DNA of 64,000 bases. Origin: Bin5 sp965221145. Lineage in GTDB: Bacteria > Chloroflexota > Anaerolineae > Caldilineales > Caldilineaceae. The DNA lies in NCBI GenBank assembly GCA_965221145.1, contig OZ244877.1, positions 992,001 through 1,056,000 on the forward strand, written 5' to 3'. The translations under genes and the position numbers were made by a program. Within the stretch, counting starts at the first letter, position 1; each line of letters opens with the position of its first letter. The notes under the pieces were generated by a model. That model searched no databases, was not told where the DNA came from, and worked only from the letters and a program-made list of their open reading frames with translations. This document shows positions 45,317 through 52,938 of the stretch, piece by piece.

Positions 45317-46723
45317 TCAAAACTCAAAGCACTGGTGCAGCGTCGGCGCGACAACATCGCTATGGCCCTGCGCCTGCAACGTCTCCGCCAGCGCAGATGT
45401 CCCCTCCGGCTCGCCATGAACGAGGAATATCTTCTGCAGCCGCTTCGGATCGAAGTGCGACGCCCACTGAAGTAGCTCCGCCTGGTCGGCATGGGCGCTG
45501 TAGCCGTTGATTCGGGCGACCTCGGCCCGCACATCGTACTCTTCGCCGAAGATTCTCACCGTCTCGTTGCCCTCCAGAATGCGGCGGCCGAGCGTGTGCT
45601 GCGCCTGGTAGCTGACGAACAACACCGTGTTTTCGGGATGGATGATGTTGTTCTTCAGGTGGTGAAGAATGCGACCGCTCTCCGCCATGCCGCTGGCGCT
45701 GATGACAATGGCCGGTTCCGGCATGTGATTGAGCTGCTTGCTGCGGCGCACCTCGCGCACATATTCGATGCGGGGATAGTCGAAGGGGCTGCGCCGCCGC
45801 CCATCCTCCAGAAACGTCTGCACGTTGGTATCCCAAGATTCCGGGTGCATGCGGAACACATCCGTCGCATTGACCGCCAGCGGGCTGTCCACGTAGACAG
45901 CAATCTCTGGGATGTCCCCCCTGGCGTCCAACTGATTCAGAGCGTAAACGATCTCCTGCGTGCGGCCCACGGCAAAGGAGGGGATGATCACCTTCCCCCG
46001 ACGACGCGCCGTCTCGCAAACCACCTCTCTAAGTCGCCTTTGCGCCGTCTCGTACAGGCCGTGCAGGCGGGTGCCGTAAGTGCTCTCCATGATCAGCAGG
46101 TCGGCCTGCGCGGCGATGGCTGGGCTGCGTAACAGGGCAATCTCCTCTCGGCCCAGATCGCCGCTGAACACCAGCCGCCAACTCTTGCCGCTGGCAAACT
46201 CCTCGATCTCCAGTTCCACAAACGCAGAGCCGAGAATATGACCGGCATTGTGGAAGGTGAGCGTCACACCGTTGGCGATCAGCACAGGGCGGCCCTCACC
46301 GACGCTGACAAAGAGCGGGAGCGCCTCCCTGGCGTCCGCCCGCGTGTAGATGGGAGCGACCGGCGGCAGACCTTTGCGGCTGCGCTTGCGGTTGAGATAC
46401 TCCACGTCCTTTTCCTGGATGTAGCCGCTGTCCAGGAGCATATACGCCGACAGATTTCGAGTCGCTGCCGTACACCAGACATTGCCGCGAAAGCCCTGCT
46501 TCACCAGATTGGGCAGCTTGCCCGTATGATCGATGTGCGCGTGGCTGAGCACAACACTATCGATCGATTGCGGCTCCCAGGGGAATTTCTGATTGCGTTC
46601 ATACGTATCGCCTCGCCGCCCCTGGTACAGTCCGCAGTCCAGTAAGATGCGCTGCCCGTTCACTTCCAGCAGGTGCATCGAACCCGTCACTTCCTGCGCC
46701 GCGCCATGAAATGTAAGCCTCAT
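45317..46723 (-). CDS. Metallo-beta-lactamase/beta-CASP nuclease
   Basis: A 468-residue RNA-processing-type nuclease (TTHA0252/CPSF73-like). Zinc motif HAHIDH at 61-66, FHNAGHILGSA (motif 3 His) and SGDLGRE (motif 4). The beta-CASP region contains FAVGRTQEIVY and MAESGRILHH, and motif C is in YSAHADQ. A C-terminal Zn-dependent hydrolase (RMMBL) domain follows (VHGEPEG). GAAGGAG lies seven bases before the ATG. Probably an endoribonuclease. It is divergent from lexA. Confidence 0.92.
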   Translation of the reverse strand: MRLTFHGAAQEVTGSMHLLEVNGQRILLDCGLYQGRRGDTYERNQKFPWEPQSIDSVVLSHAHIDHTGKLPNLVKQGFRGNVWCTAATRNLSAYMLLDSGYIQEKDVEYLNRKRSRKGLPPVAPIYTRADAREALPLFVSVGEGRPVLIANGVTLTFHNAGHILGSAFVELEIEEFASGKSWRLVFSGDLGREEIALLRSPAIAAQADLLIMESTYGTRLHGLYETAQRRLREVVCETARRRGKVIIPSFAVGRTQEIVYALNQLDARGDIPEIAVYVDSPLAVNATDVFRMHPESWDTNVQTFLEDGRRRSPFDYPRIEYVREVRRSKQLNHMPEPAIVISASGMAESGRILHHLKNNIIHPENTVLFVSYQAQHTLGRRILEGNETVRIFGEEYDVRAEVARINGYSAHADQAELLQWASHFDPKRLQKIFLVHGEPEGTSALAETLQAQGHSDVVAPTLHQCFEF

Positions 46724-46777
46724 CCACCGCTCCTTCGTCTATCGAATAACGGCTGGAACATTCGTGCGGATCAGGAC

Positions 46778-46806
46778 TTGACACCGCACAGATGTTCTTG
46801 TATACT
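46778..46806 (+). promoter_or_regulatory. Sigma-70-type promoter for lexA
   Basis: TTGACA at 46778-46783 and TATACT at 46801-46806, spacer exactly 17. It points toward lexA and predicts a transcript start near 46813. The candidate SOS half-sites nearby are weak. Confidence 0.7.
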
Positions 46807-46870
46807 TGGGATATGGTTTGGGAAATGTTCGCAAAAATTGGGATAATCGTCAACCATCGGCCTGCCCGCC

Positions 46871-47049
46871 TACAGAGAAGCGATGGTGCATTCAACCACC
46901 TGCGCACATATAGCGAAACGGTAGCGCATTCATCAACCTGTGCTCACATAGCGAGCGGTGGCGCATTCATCAACCTGCGCTCATATAGCGAGCGGTGGCG
47001 CATTCATCACCTGCGCTCATATAGCGAAGCGGTAGCGCATCCAACAACC
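46871..47049 (+). repeat. Tandem array of five REP-like units in the lexA leader
   Basis: Units at 46871-46900, 46901-46938, 46939-46975, 46976-47011 and 47012-47049, each about 30-38 bases and built on AGCGAAGCGGTAGCGCAT followed by TCATCAACC or a variant. Units 2-5 begin TGCGCT/TGCGCA or similar, which can pair with AGCGCA near the end, so each can fold into a hairpin. The first unit is decayed. The array ends 20 bases before the lexA ATG and just before its TGAGGAG site. Confidence 0.85.
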
Positions 47050-47068
47050 ATCAATGAGGAGCATAGCC

Positions 47069-47773
47069 ATGAACCTGTCCGAACGCCAAAAAAGCATTCT
47101 CGCCTTTATTGCCGAATTTGTCGGAGAAAATAACTACCCGCCGACAATCCGCGAAATCGGAACCGCCTGCGGCATATCCAGCACGTCGGTGGTGAAGTAC
47201 AATCTGACCAAACTGGAACGAGAGAAACTGATCCGGCGCGACAAAGAGGTGAGCCGAGGCCTGAGCTTGGCCTGGGAGCGCCTGCAGCAAGTTGGGCTTG
47301 CCGCCAACCTGATCGGCGCGCCCACCCCCCGCGAACCCGCCGATAACGAGAGCGGCGGTCCCCTCCAGGGTCTCTTCCAGATACCGGTTTTGGGCTTCAT
47401 CGCTGCCGGTCAGCCGATTCAGGTCGAGACCACAGATCACTTCAGCGCCGATGAATGGCTCGAGTTGAATGAGTCGCTCTTCCGCAATCCGGCCGAGCTA
47501 TACGCGCTGCGCGTGCAGGGCGATTCAATGATCGACGCCAGCGTTCTGGATGGGGATATCGTCATCCTTCGACATCAGGAGCGGGCCGAAAACGGTGAAA
47601 TGGTCGCCGCCTGGATTGACAACCAGAACGAAACGACGCTCAAACACTTCTATCTGGAAGGGGATCAGGTACGATTGCGACCGGCCAATTCCAGCTATCC
47701 GGAAATGTTCCTGCCCGCCGCCGATGTGAGTGTCAAGGGCAAAGTGGTTTCGGTGATTCGGCAGCTGGAATAA
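47069..47773 (+). CDS. lexA: LexA SOS repressor
   Basis: A 234-residue LexA. The ATG at 47069 follows TGAGGAG by eight bases. N-terminal winged HTH with TIREIGTACGISSTSVVKYNLTKLE; cleavage site Ala113-Gly114 in GFIAAGQPI; Ser153 (GDSMIDA) and Lys192 (TTLKHFY) form the autoprotease dyad. Represses DNA-damage genes and self-cleaves when RecA is activated. It has its own promoter and a long leader with a REP array, unusual for lexA. Confidence 0.95.
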   Translation: MNLSERQKSILAFIAEFVGENNYPPTIREIGTACGISSTSVVKYNLTKLEREKLIRRDKEVSRGLSLAWERLQQVGLAANLIGAPTPREPADNESGGPLQGLFQIPVLGFIAAGQPIQVETTDHFSADEWLELNESLFRNPAELYALRVQGDSMIDASVLDGDIVILRHQERAENGEMVAAWIDNQNETTLKHFYLEGDQVRLRPANSSYPEMFLPAADVSVKGKVVSVIRQLE

Positions 47774-47890
47774 CGTTGCGCCGCTCCCGACTGCGTTTTA
47801 CGCCCACCCATCCCCCGTGAAAAAGACGCAGGCATGAATTTTTTCGGCATCAACCAGGGTGCAGCGGCGCGCTGCTCATCCTCTATCGCG

Positions 47891-48154
47891 CTACAGAAGA
47901 GGCGGGTCTGAACCTGTCCCTGCTTCTTGGGGGCGGCGAGCACGGGTCTGTTCAGCCTCAAGTAGCCGTGCCAACTCGCGGCGTATCTGCGTGCGCCGTT
48001 CCAGCAGATAGTTGAACTGCTGGTCACAGCCCGCTATCGGCGTGGGATAACTACTGATCTCCCGCTGGATGCGCTCCTTTTCGGCTTGCAGCTGGGAGCG
48101 CAGCGTCTTCTGCTCTGTCTCCAACTCGGCAGCCTCGACCAATAGTCCGGTCAT
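47891..48154 (-). CDS. Small coiled-coil protein of unknown function
   Basis: About 87 residues from the ATG at 48154, seven bases after GGAG; a longer frame to 48178 is less likely. Nearly all alpha-helical with heptad character (VEAAELETEQKTLRSQLQ, LLERRTQIRRELARLLEAE), broken by SSYPTPIAGC. No family recognised. Its 3' end converges on lexA with a gap of 117 bases. Confidence 0.5.
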   Translation of the reverse strand: MTGLLVEAAELETEQKTLRSQLQAEKERIQREISSYPTPIAGCDQQFNYLLERRTQIRRELARLLEAEQTRARRPQEAGTGSDPPLL

Positions 48155-48208
48155 CTCTCTTCTCCACTGCGTGGTCAACTCGTCATCTGACCGGGCTCCA
48201 TTGTATCA

Positions 48209-48417
48209 CGCGCCCATCCCTGGGTGCATCCCAACTTAATGTGCGTCACCCTGACTTGCCCGATTCGCTCATCTGTGCTACACTCCTCCACGATCAGGAA
48301 CGCCGCCACCGCGCGCCCAGATCCCATACCGCAATCCGGCGCTCGGGTGCCCTCTGAGCGCGCGAAACGGTAGCGCATCTAACAGTGCGCGCTCATAGAA
48401 CGAAGCGGTAGCGCATC
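48209..48417 (+). repeat. Promoter-bearing repeat module copy 1
   Basis: About 210 bases nearly repeated at 56911-57181: GTGCGTCACC-TGACTTGCCC, ATCTGTGCTAYACTCC, GAACGCCGCCACCGCGCGC and GCTCGGGTGCCCTCTG are shared in order, ending with two REP-like units (AAACGGTAGCGCATCTAAC and AGAACGAAGCGGTAGCGCA). TTGCCC (48256-48261) and TACACT (48279-48284) are 17 apart. No open frame is conserved between copies. Confidence 0.65.
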
Positions 48418-48550
48418 TAATGTGAATCCCGTTTGAAACCGAGACGTTTCGCGCAGAGAACGCAACTGTAACCTGGCCGTCTCGCCTGCCCTTACGCAAT
48501 ACGGACTACGCAATTCAGGAAAAAGCGGGTTATCAATGTGAACGCACATC
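48418..48550. repeat. MITE-like element copy 4
   Basis: A 133-bp element. The left end is TAATGTGAATCCCGTTTGAA; the right end, reverse-complemented, is GATGTGCGTTCACATTGATA. Interior CTGCCCTTACGCAATACG as in copy 5. It directly abuts a REP-like unit. Confidence 0.7.
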
Positions 48551-48682
48551 TGTACAGCTGAAGGGGGGCGCAGACCGGCAAACAGGGCAGCCGCGGCGCA
48601 GTCGGAAAGAGGCGTTCAGCCGTCTGCCCCGCTCGACAATTGATTTCGTATAGACAGCATGATTTTTCGTATAGCAATAGAG

Positions 48683-48715
48683 AGGGGGGGGGGGTAAAGC
48701 GGACAAAGCGGACAT
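48683..48715. repeat. G-run plus GCGGACAAAGCGGACA repeat, copy 1
   Basis: A run of G followed by TAAAGCGGACAAAGCGGACA. The same combination is at 57218-57246, again near a promoter-bearing module. Short and noncoding. Confidence 0.5.
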
Positions 48716-48965
48716 TTTTGCTAAACGTTTAGTCAGTTTCCATCCCAATGCCCCGGCCTGCGAAAAGAGCGAATCCCGCTTTTTTCGCCCCACGCGAGAC
48801 CGGTTTCCCGCAAATGTCTCGGACGTCCGCCCGCCAGTCTGAACCGCACAAACCACTTGACCGGTTATCAAACAAAAAGATCAATTGAGAGTACAGACAT
48901 TCCCGCCGCGCCGCCCCGCCCGTCAACACCTATCCAGGCGCCTGGCGCCAAGCAGATTCCATCTC

Positions 48966-49117
48966 TAATGTGAATCCCATTTGCAACCGAGACTTTTCGC
49001 GCCGATATCGCAATTGAAACGTGGCCGTCGCGCCTGCCCTTACGCAATACGCAATACGGGGTGCCCTCTGGGCCACGCGATTCAGAAAAGACGGGTTCTC
49101 AAAGTGAACGCGCATTA
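48966..49117. repeat. MITE-like element copy 5
   Basis: A 152-bp element. The left end is TAATGTGAATCCCATTTGCA; the right end, reverse-complemented, is TAATGCGCGTTCACTTTGAG. It carries an internal GGGTGCCCTCTGGGC stretch also found in the promoter-bearing modules, so repeats have recombined or nested. Confidence 0.7.
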
Positions 49118-49160
49118 GGATGCGCTCCCATCTCCAATCGACTATCGCTGGGCCGACGAC

Positions 49161-49176
49161 TGTAGTATACTATCCC
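49161..49176 (+). promoter_or_regulatory. Palindromic upstream element (CTGTAGTATACTATCC)
   Basis: The exact 16-mer found at 18644-18659 on the other strand, again oriented toward an MDR dehydrogenase gene, here about 160 bases before its start. The TATACT hexamer could be a -10; no clear -35. Confidence 0.4.
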
Positions 49177-49268
49177 CAGCCATCGGCGCTGTCCACCCCG
49201 GCCGGCGTCAGCGCAACAATCTGTCCAACAGTCGATGTTCTTACCCCGATGCCTCCCTTACATACGTT

Positions 49269-49301
49269 GCCCTACAGTCGCGGCGGGAATATGCCGGTCA
49301 A
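49269..49301 (+). repeat. Leader repeat copy 1
   Basis: GCCCTACAGTCGCGGCGGGA followed by NNNNNCCGGTCAA, matching 50457-50489 before the next gene. Both lie 12-70 bases before a start codon. Possibly a duplicated operator or a relic of gene duplication. Confidence 0.4.
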
Positions 49302-49337
49302 CTCTGGCTCGCGCAGACAAACTCAGGAGAGAATGGA

Positions 49338-50396
49338 ATGACAAGAACAGGACGGGCGGTCATCGCCCAAGGGCAGAAATTTGAAATTCGCGAATACACG
49401 GTTCCCGATCCCGAACCGGGCAAAGTGCTTCTGCGCCAGGAGTTGGCCGGTATCTGCGGAACGGATCTGCACTACTGGCAGAACGGCATCAAAGGCGAGA
49501 TGGTCATGGGCCACGAGAATGTCGGCGTGATTGAGGCCATCGGCGCCGGCGGCGCGGTCGACTACATTGGCCGCTCGTTGGAAGAAGGCGATCGCGTCAT
49601 CTTCTCTCCGGGCACAGGCGGCTACGGCGCATATGGCTTCTACGACACGCCCGACATTCCGCCCCACTTCTACGGCGGATTCGCCGATTACATCTATTTG
49701 GGCCTCCACAATACCTGCATACTCAAGACCGACTGCACGCCGGACGTGGCAGTGCTGACCGAACCGTTCACGATTGGCGTCCACGCCGCCATGCGCGGAA
49801 ACGTGCAGCTAGGCGATACGGTCGTCGTGCAGGGCAGCGGCGCCATCGGCCTGGTGACGCTCCTGTGCGCCAAGCAGATGGGCGCGGCCCAGATCATCAT
49901 GGTGGGCGGCCCGGCCACGCGACTGGAGCTGGCAAAGCGGTTCGGCGCCGATGTGACGATCAACATTGAAGAGGTGAAAACCGCCGCAGAACGCACCGAG
50001 CAAGTGCTGTGGCATACCCCCTTGAAGCAGGGCGCCGACATCGTGTTTGAATGCGCCGGATTCCTGCCCGCCACGCCGGAGGGGCTGGGTTACGTGAGAC
50101 AAAACGGCGTATTTGTCGAGGTGGGCCACTTCGTCGATATGGGTTCCATCGACTTCAATATCAATCAACTGCTCATGCGCAAGAATATGCGGCTTGAGGC
50201 GATCTGGGGCAGTACATACGAACACTTCGTGCGCGGGCTGCGTGTCTTGGAGAAGAACGAATATCCCTATGGCGATATGGTCAGCCACACGCTCCCTCTG
50301 GACCGCGTGCTGGACGGCTTCAGCGCCCTCAATGGCAGCTATCGCCTGGGGGATGAGGAAGTGATCAAGATCGCCGTCAAAGCGTGGGACGATTAA
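49338..50396 (+). CDS. Zinc-type MDR alcohol/sugar dehydrogenase
   Basis: A 352-residue medium-chain dehydrogenase that keeps the catalytic-zinc residues: Cys in GICGTDLHYW and the GHE motif in MGHENVG. Rossmann loop VVQGSGAIGLVT. The structural-zinc four-Cys lobe is absent, so it is of the single-zinc kind. AGGAGAG lies before the ATG. It is a different subgroup from the zinc-free MDRs at 10155 and 17623. Predicted to oxidise a polyol or sugar alcohol with NAD(P). The NHL propeller gene follows and shares a leader repeat. Confidence 0.9.
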   Translation: MTRTGRAVIAQGQKFEIREYTVPDPEPGKVLLRQELAGICGTDLHYWQNGIKGEMVMGHENVGVIEAIGAGGAVDYIGRSLEEGDRVIFSPGTGGYGAYGFYDTPDIPPHFYGGFADYIYLGLHNTCILKTDCTPDVAVLTEPFTIGVHAAMRGNVQLGDTVVVQGSGAIGLVTLLCAKQMGAAQIIMVGGPATRLELAKRFGADVTINIEEVKTAAERTEQVLWHTPLKQGADIVFECAGFLPATPEGLGYVRQNGVFVEVGHFVDMGSIDFNINQLLMRKNMRLEAIWGSTYEHFVRGLRVLEKNEYPYGDMVSHTLPLDRVLDGFSALNGSYRLGDEEVIKIAVKAWDD

Positions 50397-50456
50397 GACA
50401 AGCGGACGCGCCCTGTGCGCGTGCCATTACGCATCTCTAACGTCCATGTCTGCGCC

Positions 50457-50489
50457 GCCCTACAATCGCGGCGGGACGTAACCAGTCAA
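50457..50489 (+). repeat. Leader repeat copy 2
   Basis: GCCCTACAATCGCGGCGGGA followed by CGTAACCAGTCAA, directly before the GGAGAGAGG site of the NHL-repeat gene. One mismatch to copy 1 over the first 20 bases. Confidence 0.4.
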
Positions 50490-50500
50490 AGGAGAGAGGT

Positions 50501-51361
50501 ATGTCGTTCGGATCGGGGGACTATCAGTATGAATTGGTGGAGAATTGGGCGAAGCTGCCCGCCGGCTGGCAGTTTGGCTGGGTAGCGGCGGTCGCCTGCG
50601 ATTCTCAGGATCGGGTCTATGCCTATTCGCGCAGCGAGCATCCGCTTGTCATTTTCGACCGTGACGGCAACTTCCTCGCCTCCTGGGGTGAGGATGTGAT
50701 CCAAGATGCGCACGGGATATTCATCGACAGCGAGGACAACGTCTGGTGTACGGAACGCGAAACCCATTGCATCTTCAAGTTCAATCCCCAGGGAGAGTTG
50801 GTGATGACGATTGGCGTGCCCGGACAGGAGGGCGCGCCGGGTGAACCGTTCCGCTTGCCGACCGACTTGGCAGTGGCCTCCAATGGAGACCTGTTCATCT
50901 CCGACGGCTACGACAATGCGCGCGTGCATAAGTACTCCGCATCGGGCGAGCGCATCCTCTCTTGGGGTGACTGGGGGGATGGGCCGGGCCAGTTCGCCCT
51001 CTCTCACAGCGTGCGCCTGGACAAGGACGAGCGCGTCTGGGTCTGCGACCGCACCCATGACCGCATCCAGATTTTCGACACCGACGGCAATTATCTGGAG
51101 GAGCGCACCGGTCTGCTCAAGCCGGACACGATCTATTTCGATCCCCAGGTCGACGTCTTCTATACTGCCGAACTGGACCAGCGCGTCAGCGTCTGGACCC
51201 TTGACGGCGAGTTGCTGAGCCACTGGGGCGGCGCGCAACGCAGCGACAGGCCGGGCGAGTTCAACGGCTGTCCGCACGGCATCTGGGCCGACTCCCACAG
51301 CGATCTCTACGTCGGTCAGGTGCAGGTGGACGACGGCTTGCAGAAGTTCCGCCGCCAGTGA
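50501..51361 (+). CDS. NHL-repeat beta-propeller protein (peptidyl-amidating-lyase-like)
   Basis: A 286-residue six-bladed propeller with repeated NHL signatures: AVACDSQDRVYAYSR, GIFIDSEDNVWCTER, DLAVASNGDLFISDGYDNARVHKY, SVRLDKDERVWVCDRTHDRIQIF. The His and Asp/Arg spacing resembles peptidylglycine alpha-hydroxyglycine amidating lyase domains, but catalytic identity is unproven. No signal peptide, so probably cytoplasmic; could be a lactonase-like or binding protein. GGAGAGAGG precedes the ATG. Confidence 0.82.
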   Translation: MSFGSGDYQYELVENWAKLPAGWQFGWVAAVACDSQDRVYAYSRSEHPLVIFDRDGNFLASWGEDVIQDAHGIFIDSEDNVWCTERETHCIFKFNPQGELVMTIGVPGQEGAPGEPFRLPTDLAVASNGDLFISDGYDNARVHKYSASGERILSWGDWGDGPGQFALSHSVRLDKDERVWVCDRTHDRIQIFDTDGNYLEERTGLLKPDTIYFDPQVDVFYTAELDQRVSVWTLDGELLSHWGGAQRSDRPGEFNGCPHGIWADSHSDLYVGQVQVDDGLQKFRRQ

Positions 51362-51428
51362 GTGAGATGGGGACTAGCTCAGTTTCCCATCCCTTCTCGT
51401 TTTCCGAGTGTGCAAAAGTGAGGTTAAT

Positions 51429-51465
51429 ATAGAGGTATTCGTGGCTCTCTCGCGAATACCTCTAT
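51429..51465 (+). promoter_or_regulatory. Perfect 13-bp inverted repeat upstream of the AAA ATPase gene
   Basis: ATAGAGGTATTCG at 51429-51441 and CGAATACCTCTAT at 51453-51465 are exact reverse complements with an 11-base loop. It ends 20 bases before the ATPase ATG, so it could be an operator or a leader hairpin controlling translation. No T-run follows. Confidence 0.55.
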
Positions 51466-51485
51466 TCGCCCAACGGAAGCAGATC

Positions 51486-52829
51486 ATGCTTATTGAATTC
51501 AGCGTCGCCAACTATCGCTCATTCCGGGAAAAAGTTTCTATCAGCATGGTAGCCAGCCCGCTCAAAGCGGAAGGCGGCGAATTGGACGAAAGGAATCTCT
51601 TCGCCGCGCCGGGCGACGTCAACCTCCTGACGAGCGCTGCCATCTACGGCGCCAACGCCGGCGGCAAGAGCAATCTCATCGCCGCCATCGACTTCATGCA
51701 AACCTTTGTGAGACATTCCCTTGTGAATACAGAGCGGTTTGGGAGAATCGAAGTTGAACCGTTTCGGCTAAATACGCAGACCGATGACCAGCCATCCTCC
51801 TTTGAGGCGGTATTCATTGTGGATGGGAGGCGCTATCGGTATGGCTTTGAGGTCACCGTGCAACGGGTCGTGGCTGAATGGCTGTTTGTCGCGTCGAAAG
51901 TCCGGGAATCCAGGTTGTTTGAACGCAACGGGGACAAAATCGTTCTGGGCGCGAAATTTAAGGCAGAAGGCAGGCGCCTGGCCGCCAGAACCCGACCCAA
52001 CGCGCTCTTTCTCTCTGTAGTTGCACAGTTCAATGGCAAAATCTCGCAACAGGTAGTTGGCTGGTTCGGCTCACTTGGCATGTCATCCTCCCCGGATGAT
52101 ATGGCCGTCGGTATGCGGCTTTTCACGGAGATGTTGCTCAACGATGAAGATTCCGCACAGAAGATTGTAGACCTGATAAAGCAATCTGATCTGGGGGTTG
52201 AGGATATTCGAATGGAGAAGATAGCGCTTCCCACTCCAGGCCTCATCCTACCGACAGATGAAGCTCCGGAAGAGATACACAAGTTGCATTCCGCTCTCAA
52301 AACCTTCCATGAATTCCTCGAAGAAGCCGACGAATTCAACGAAGAAGAACAGATGATGGTGCGAACCGTTCACCGCAAAGTGGATGACACCGGCCAGCCT
52401 GTTGCGCCGGAACTATTCGATCTGGATGGGCATGAATCTGAAGGAACCAGAAAGCTCTTTGCCATGTCGGGGCCCCTTGTCGAGTCTCTGAAGAACGGCG
52501 ACGTGCTCATCATTGACGAATTAGACGTCCATTTGCACCCCTTGCTGACCAGAGAAATCGTCAGACTCTTCAACGATCCCGAAACAAATCCCAACCATGC
52601 CCAACTGATTTTCGCCACGCACGACACCAATCTGCTGGATAGTCAACTGCTACGCCGCGATCAGATCTGGTTTGCAGAGAAGGATCGCCAGGGGGCCTCG
52701 CATCTCAATTCTTTAGTTGAGTTCAACATACCCAATGATGCATCCCTGGAGAAGGACTATATCCAGGGGCGCTACGGGGCCATTCCGTTCCTGGGCGACA
52801 TAACTCAGGTTCTGCTGGACAAGAACTGA
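51486..52829 (+). CDS. AAA-family (ABC-type, AAA15/OLD-like) ATPase
   Basis: A 447-residue COG1106-type ATPase. Begins MLIEFSVANYRSFRE, Walker A is GANAGGKSN, an approximately 200-residue helical insert follows, then the ABC-like signature region SEGTRKLFAM, Walker B DVLIIDELDVHLHPLL and a switch His in IFATHDTNLLD. The start at 51486 is set by homology; the frame is open from 51408 through the inverted repeat. Relatives are often paired with RloB-like nucleases in defence islands, but none follows here, so it is a solitary ATPase or has lost its partner. Confidence 0.88.
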   Translation: MLIEFSVANYRSFREKVSISMVASPLKAEGGELDERNLFAAPGDVNLLTSAAIYGANAGGKSNLIAAIDFMQTFVRHSLVNTERFGRIEVEPFRLNTQTDDQPSSFEAVFIVDGRRYRYGFEVTVQRVVAEWLFVASKVRESRLFERNGDKIVLGAKFKAEGRRLAARTRPNALFLSVVAQFNGKISQQVVGWFGSLGMSSSPDDMAVGMRLFTEMLLNDEDSAQKIVDLIKQSDLGVEDIRMEKIALPTPGLILPTDEAPEEIHKLHSALKTFHEFLEEADEFNEEEQMMVRTVHRKVDDTGQPVAPELFDLDGHESEGTRKLFAMSGPLVESLKNGDVLIIDELDVHLHPLLTREIVRLFNDPETNPNHAQLIFATHDTNLLDSQLLRRDQIWFAEKDRQGASHLNSLVEFNIPNDASLEKDYIQGRYGAIPFLGDITQVLLDKN

Positions 52830-52938
52830 CATCCCGACGACGGAGACGGCGAGTACTGCAAGGAGCCTACCCGTGAACACAGGCGGCGACGTTTCGACAA
52901 AGTTGAATCGCTTCTTGCCAAGCCAAAGTTAAGGACGA

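Larger units (their letters stand above)
46724..47068. other. lexA control region with repeat array
   Basis: A 345-base gap between divergent genes. It holds the lexA promoter at 46778-46806, an imperfect Gram-positive-type SOS-box candidate GAACATTCGTGC at 46756-46767 (one mismatch to GAAC-N4-GTTC), and the five-unit repeat array at 46871-47049, which would lie in a 5' leader of about 260 nt. Confidence 0.55.
48155..49337. other. 1.2-kb gene-free region built of repeats
   Basis: No credible gene. In order: a repeat module with promoter-like hexamers (48209-48417), two REP-like units in its right part, MITE-like copy 4 (48418-48550), a G-run with AAAGCGGACAAAGCGGACA (48683-48715, repeated at 57.2 kb), MITE-like copy 5 (48966-49117), the palindromic element at 49161-49176 and the leader repeat at 49269-49301 of the next gene. 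Between 48720 and 48965 nothing clear is seen. Confidence 0.6.

Noticed and set aside
46756..46767. SOS box for lexA
   Set aside because: GAACATTCGTGC has one mismatch to the Gram-positive consensus and sits upstream of the -35; too weak to call as a feature alone.
46871..47049. Possible CRISPR array before lexA
   Set aside because: The units are contiguous variants of one sequence, without unique spacers, and no cas genes are present; the same unit occurs singly elsewhere.
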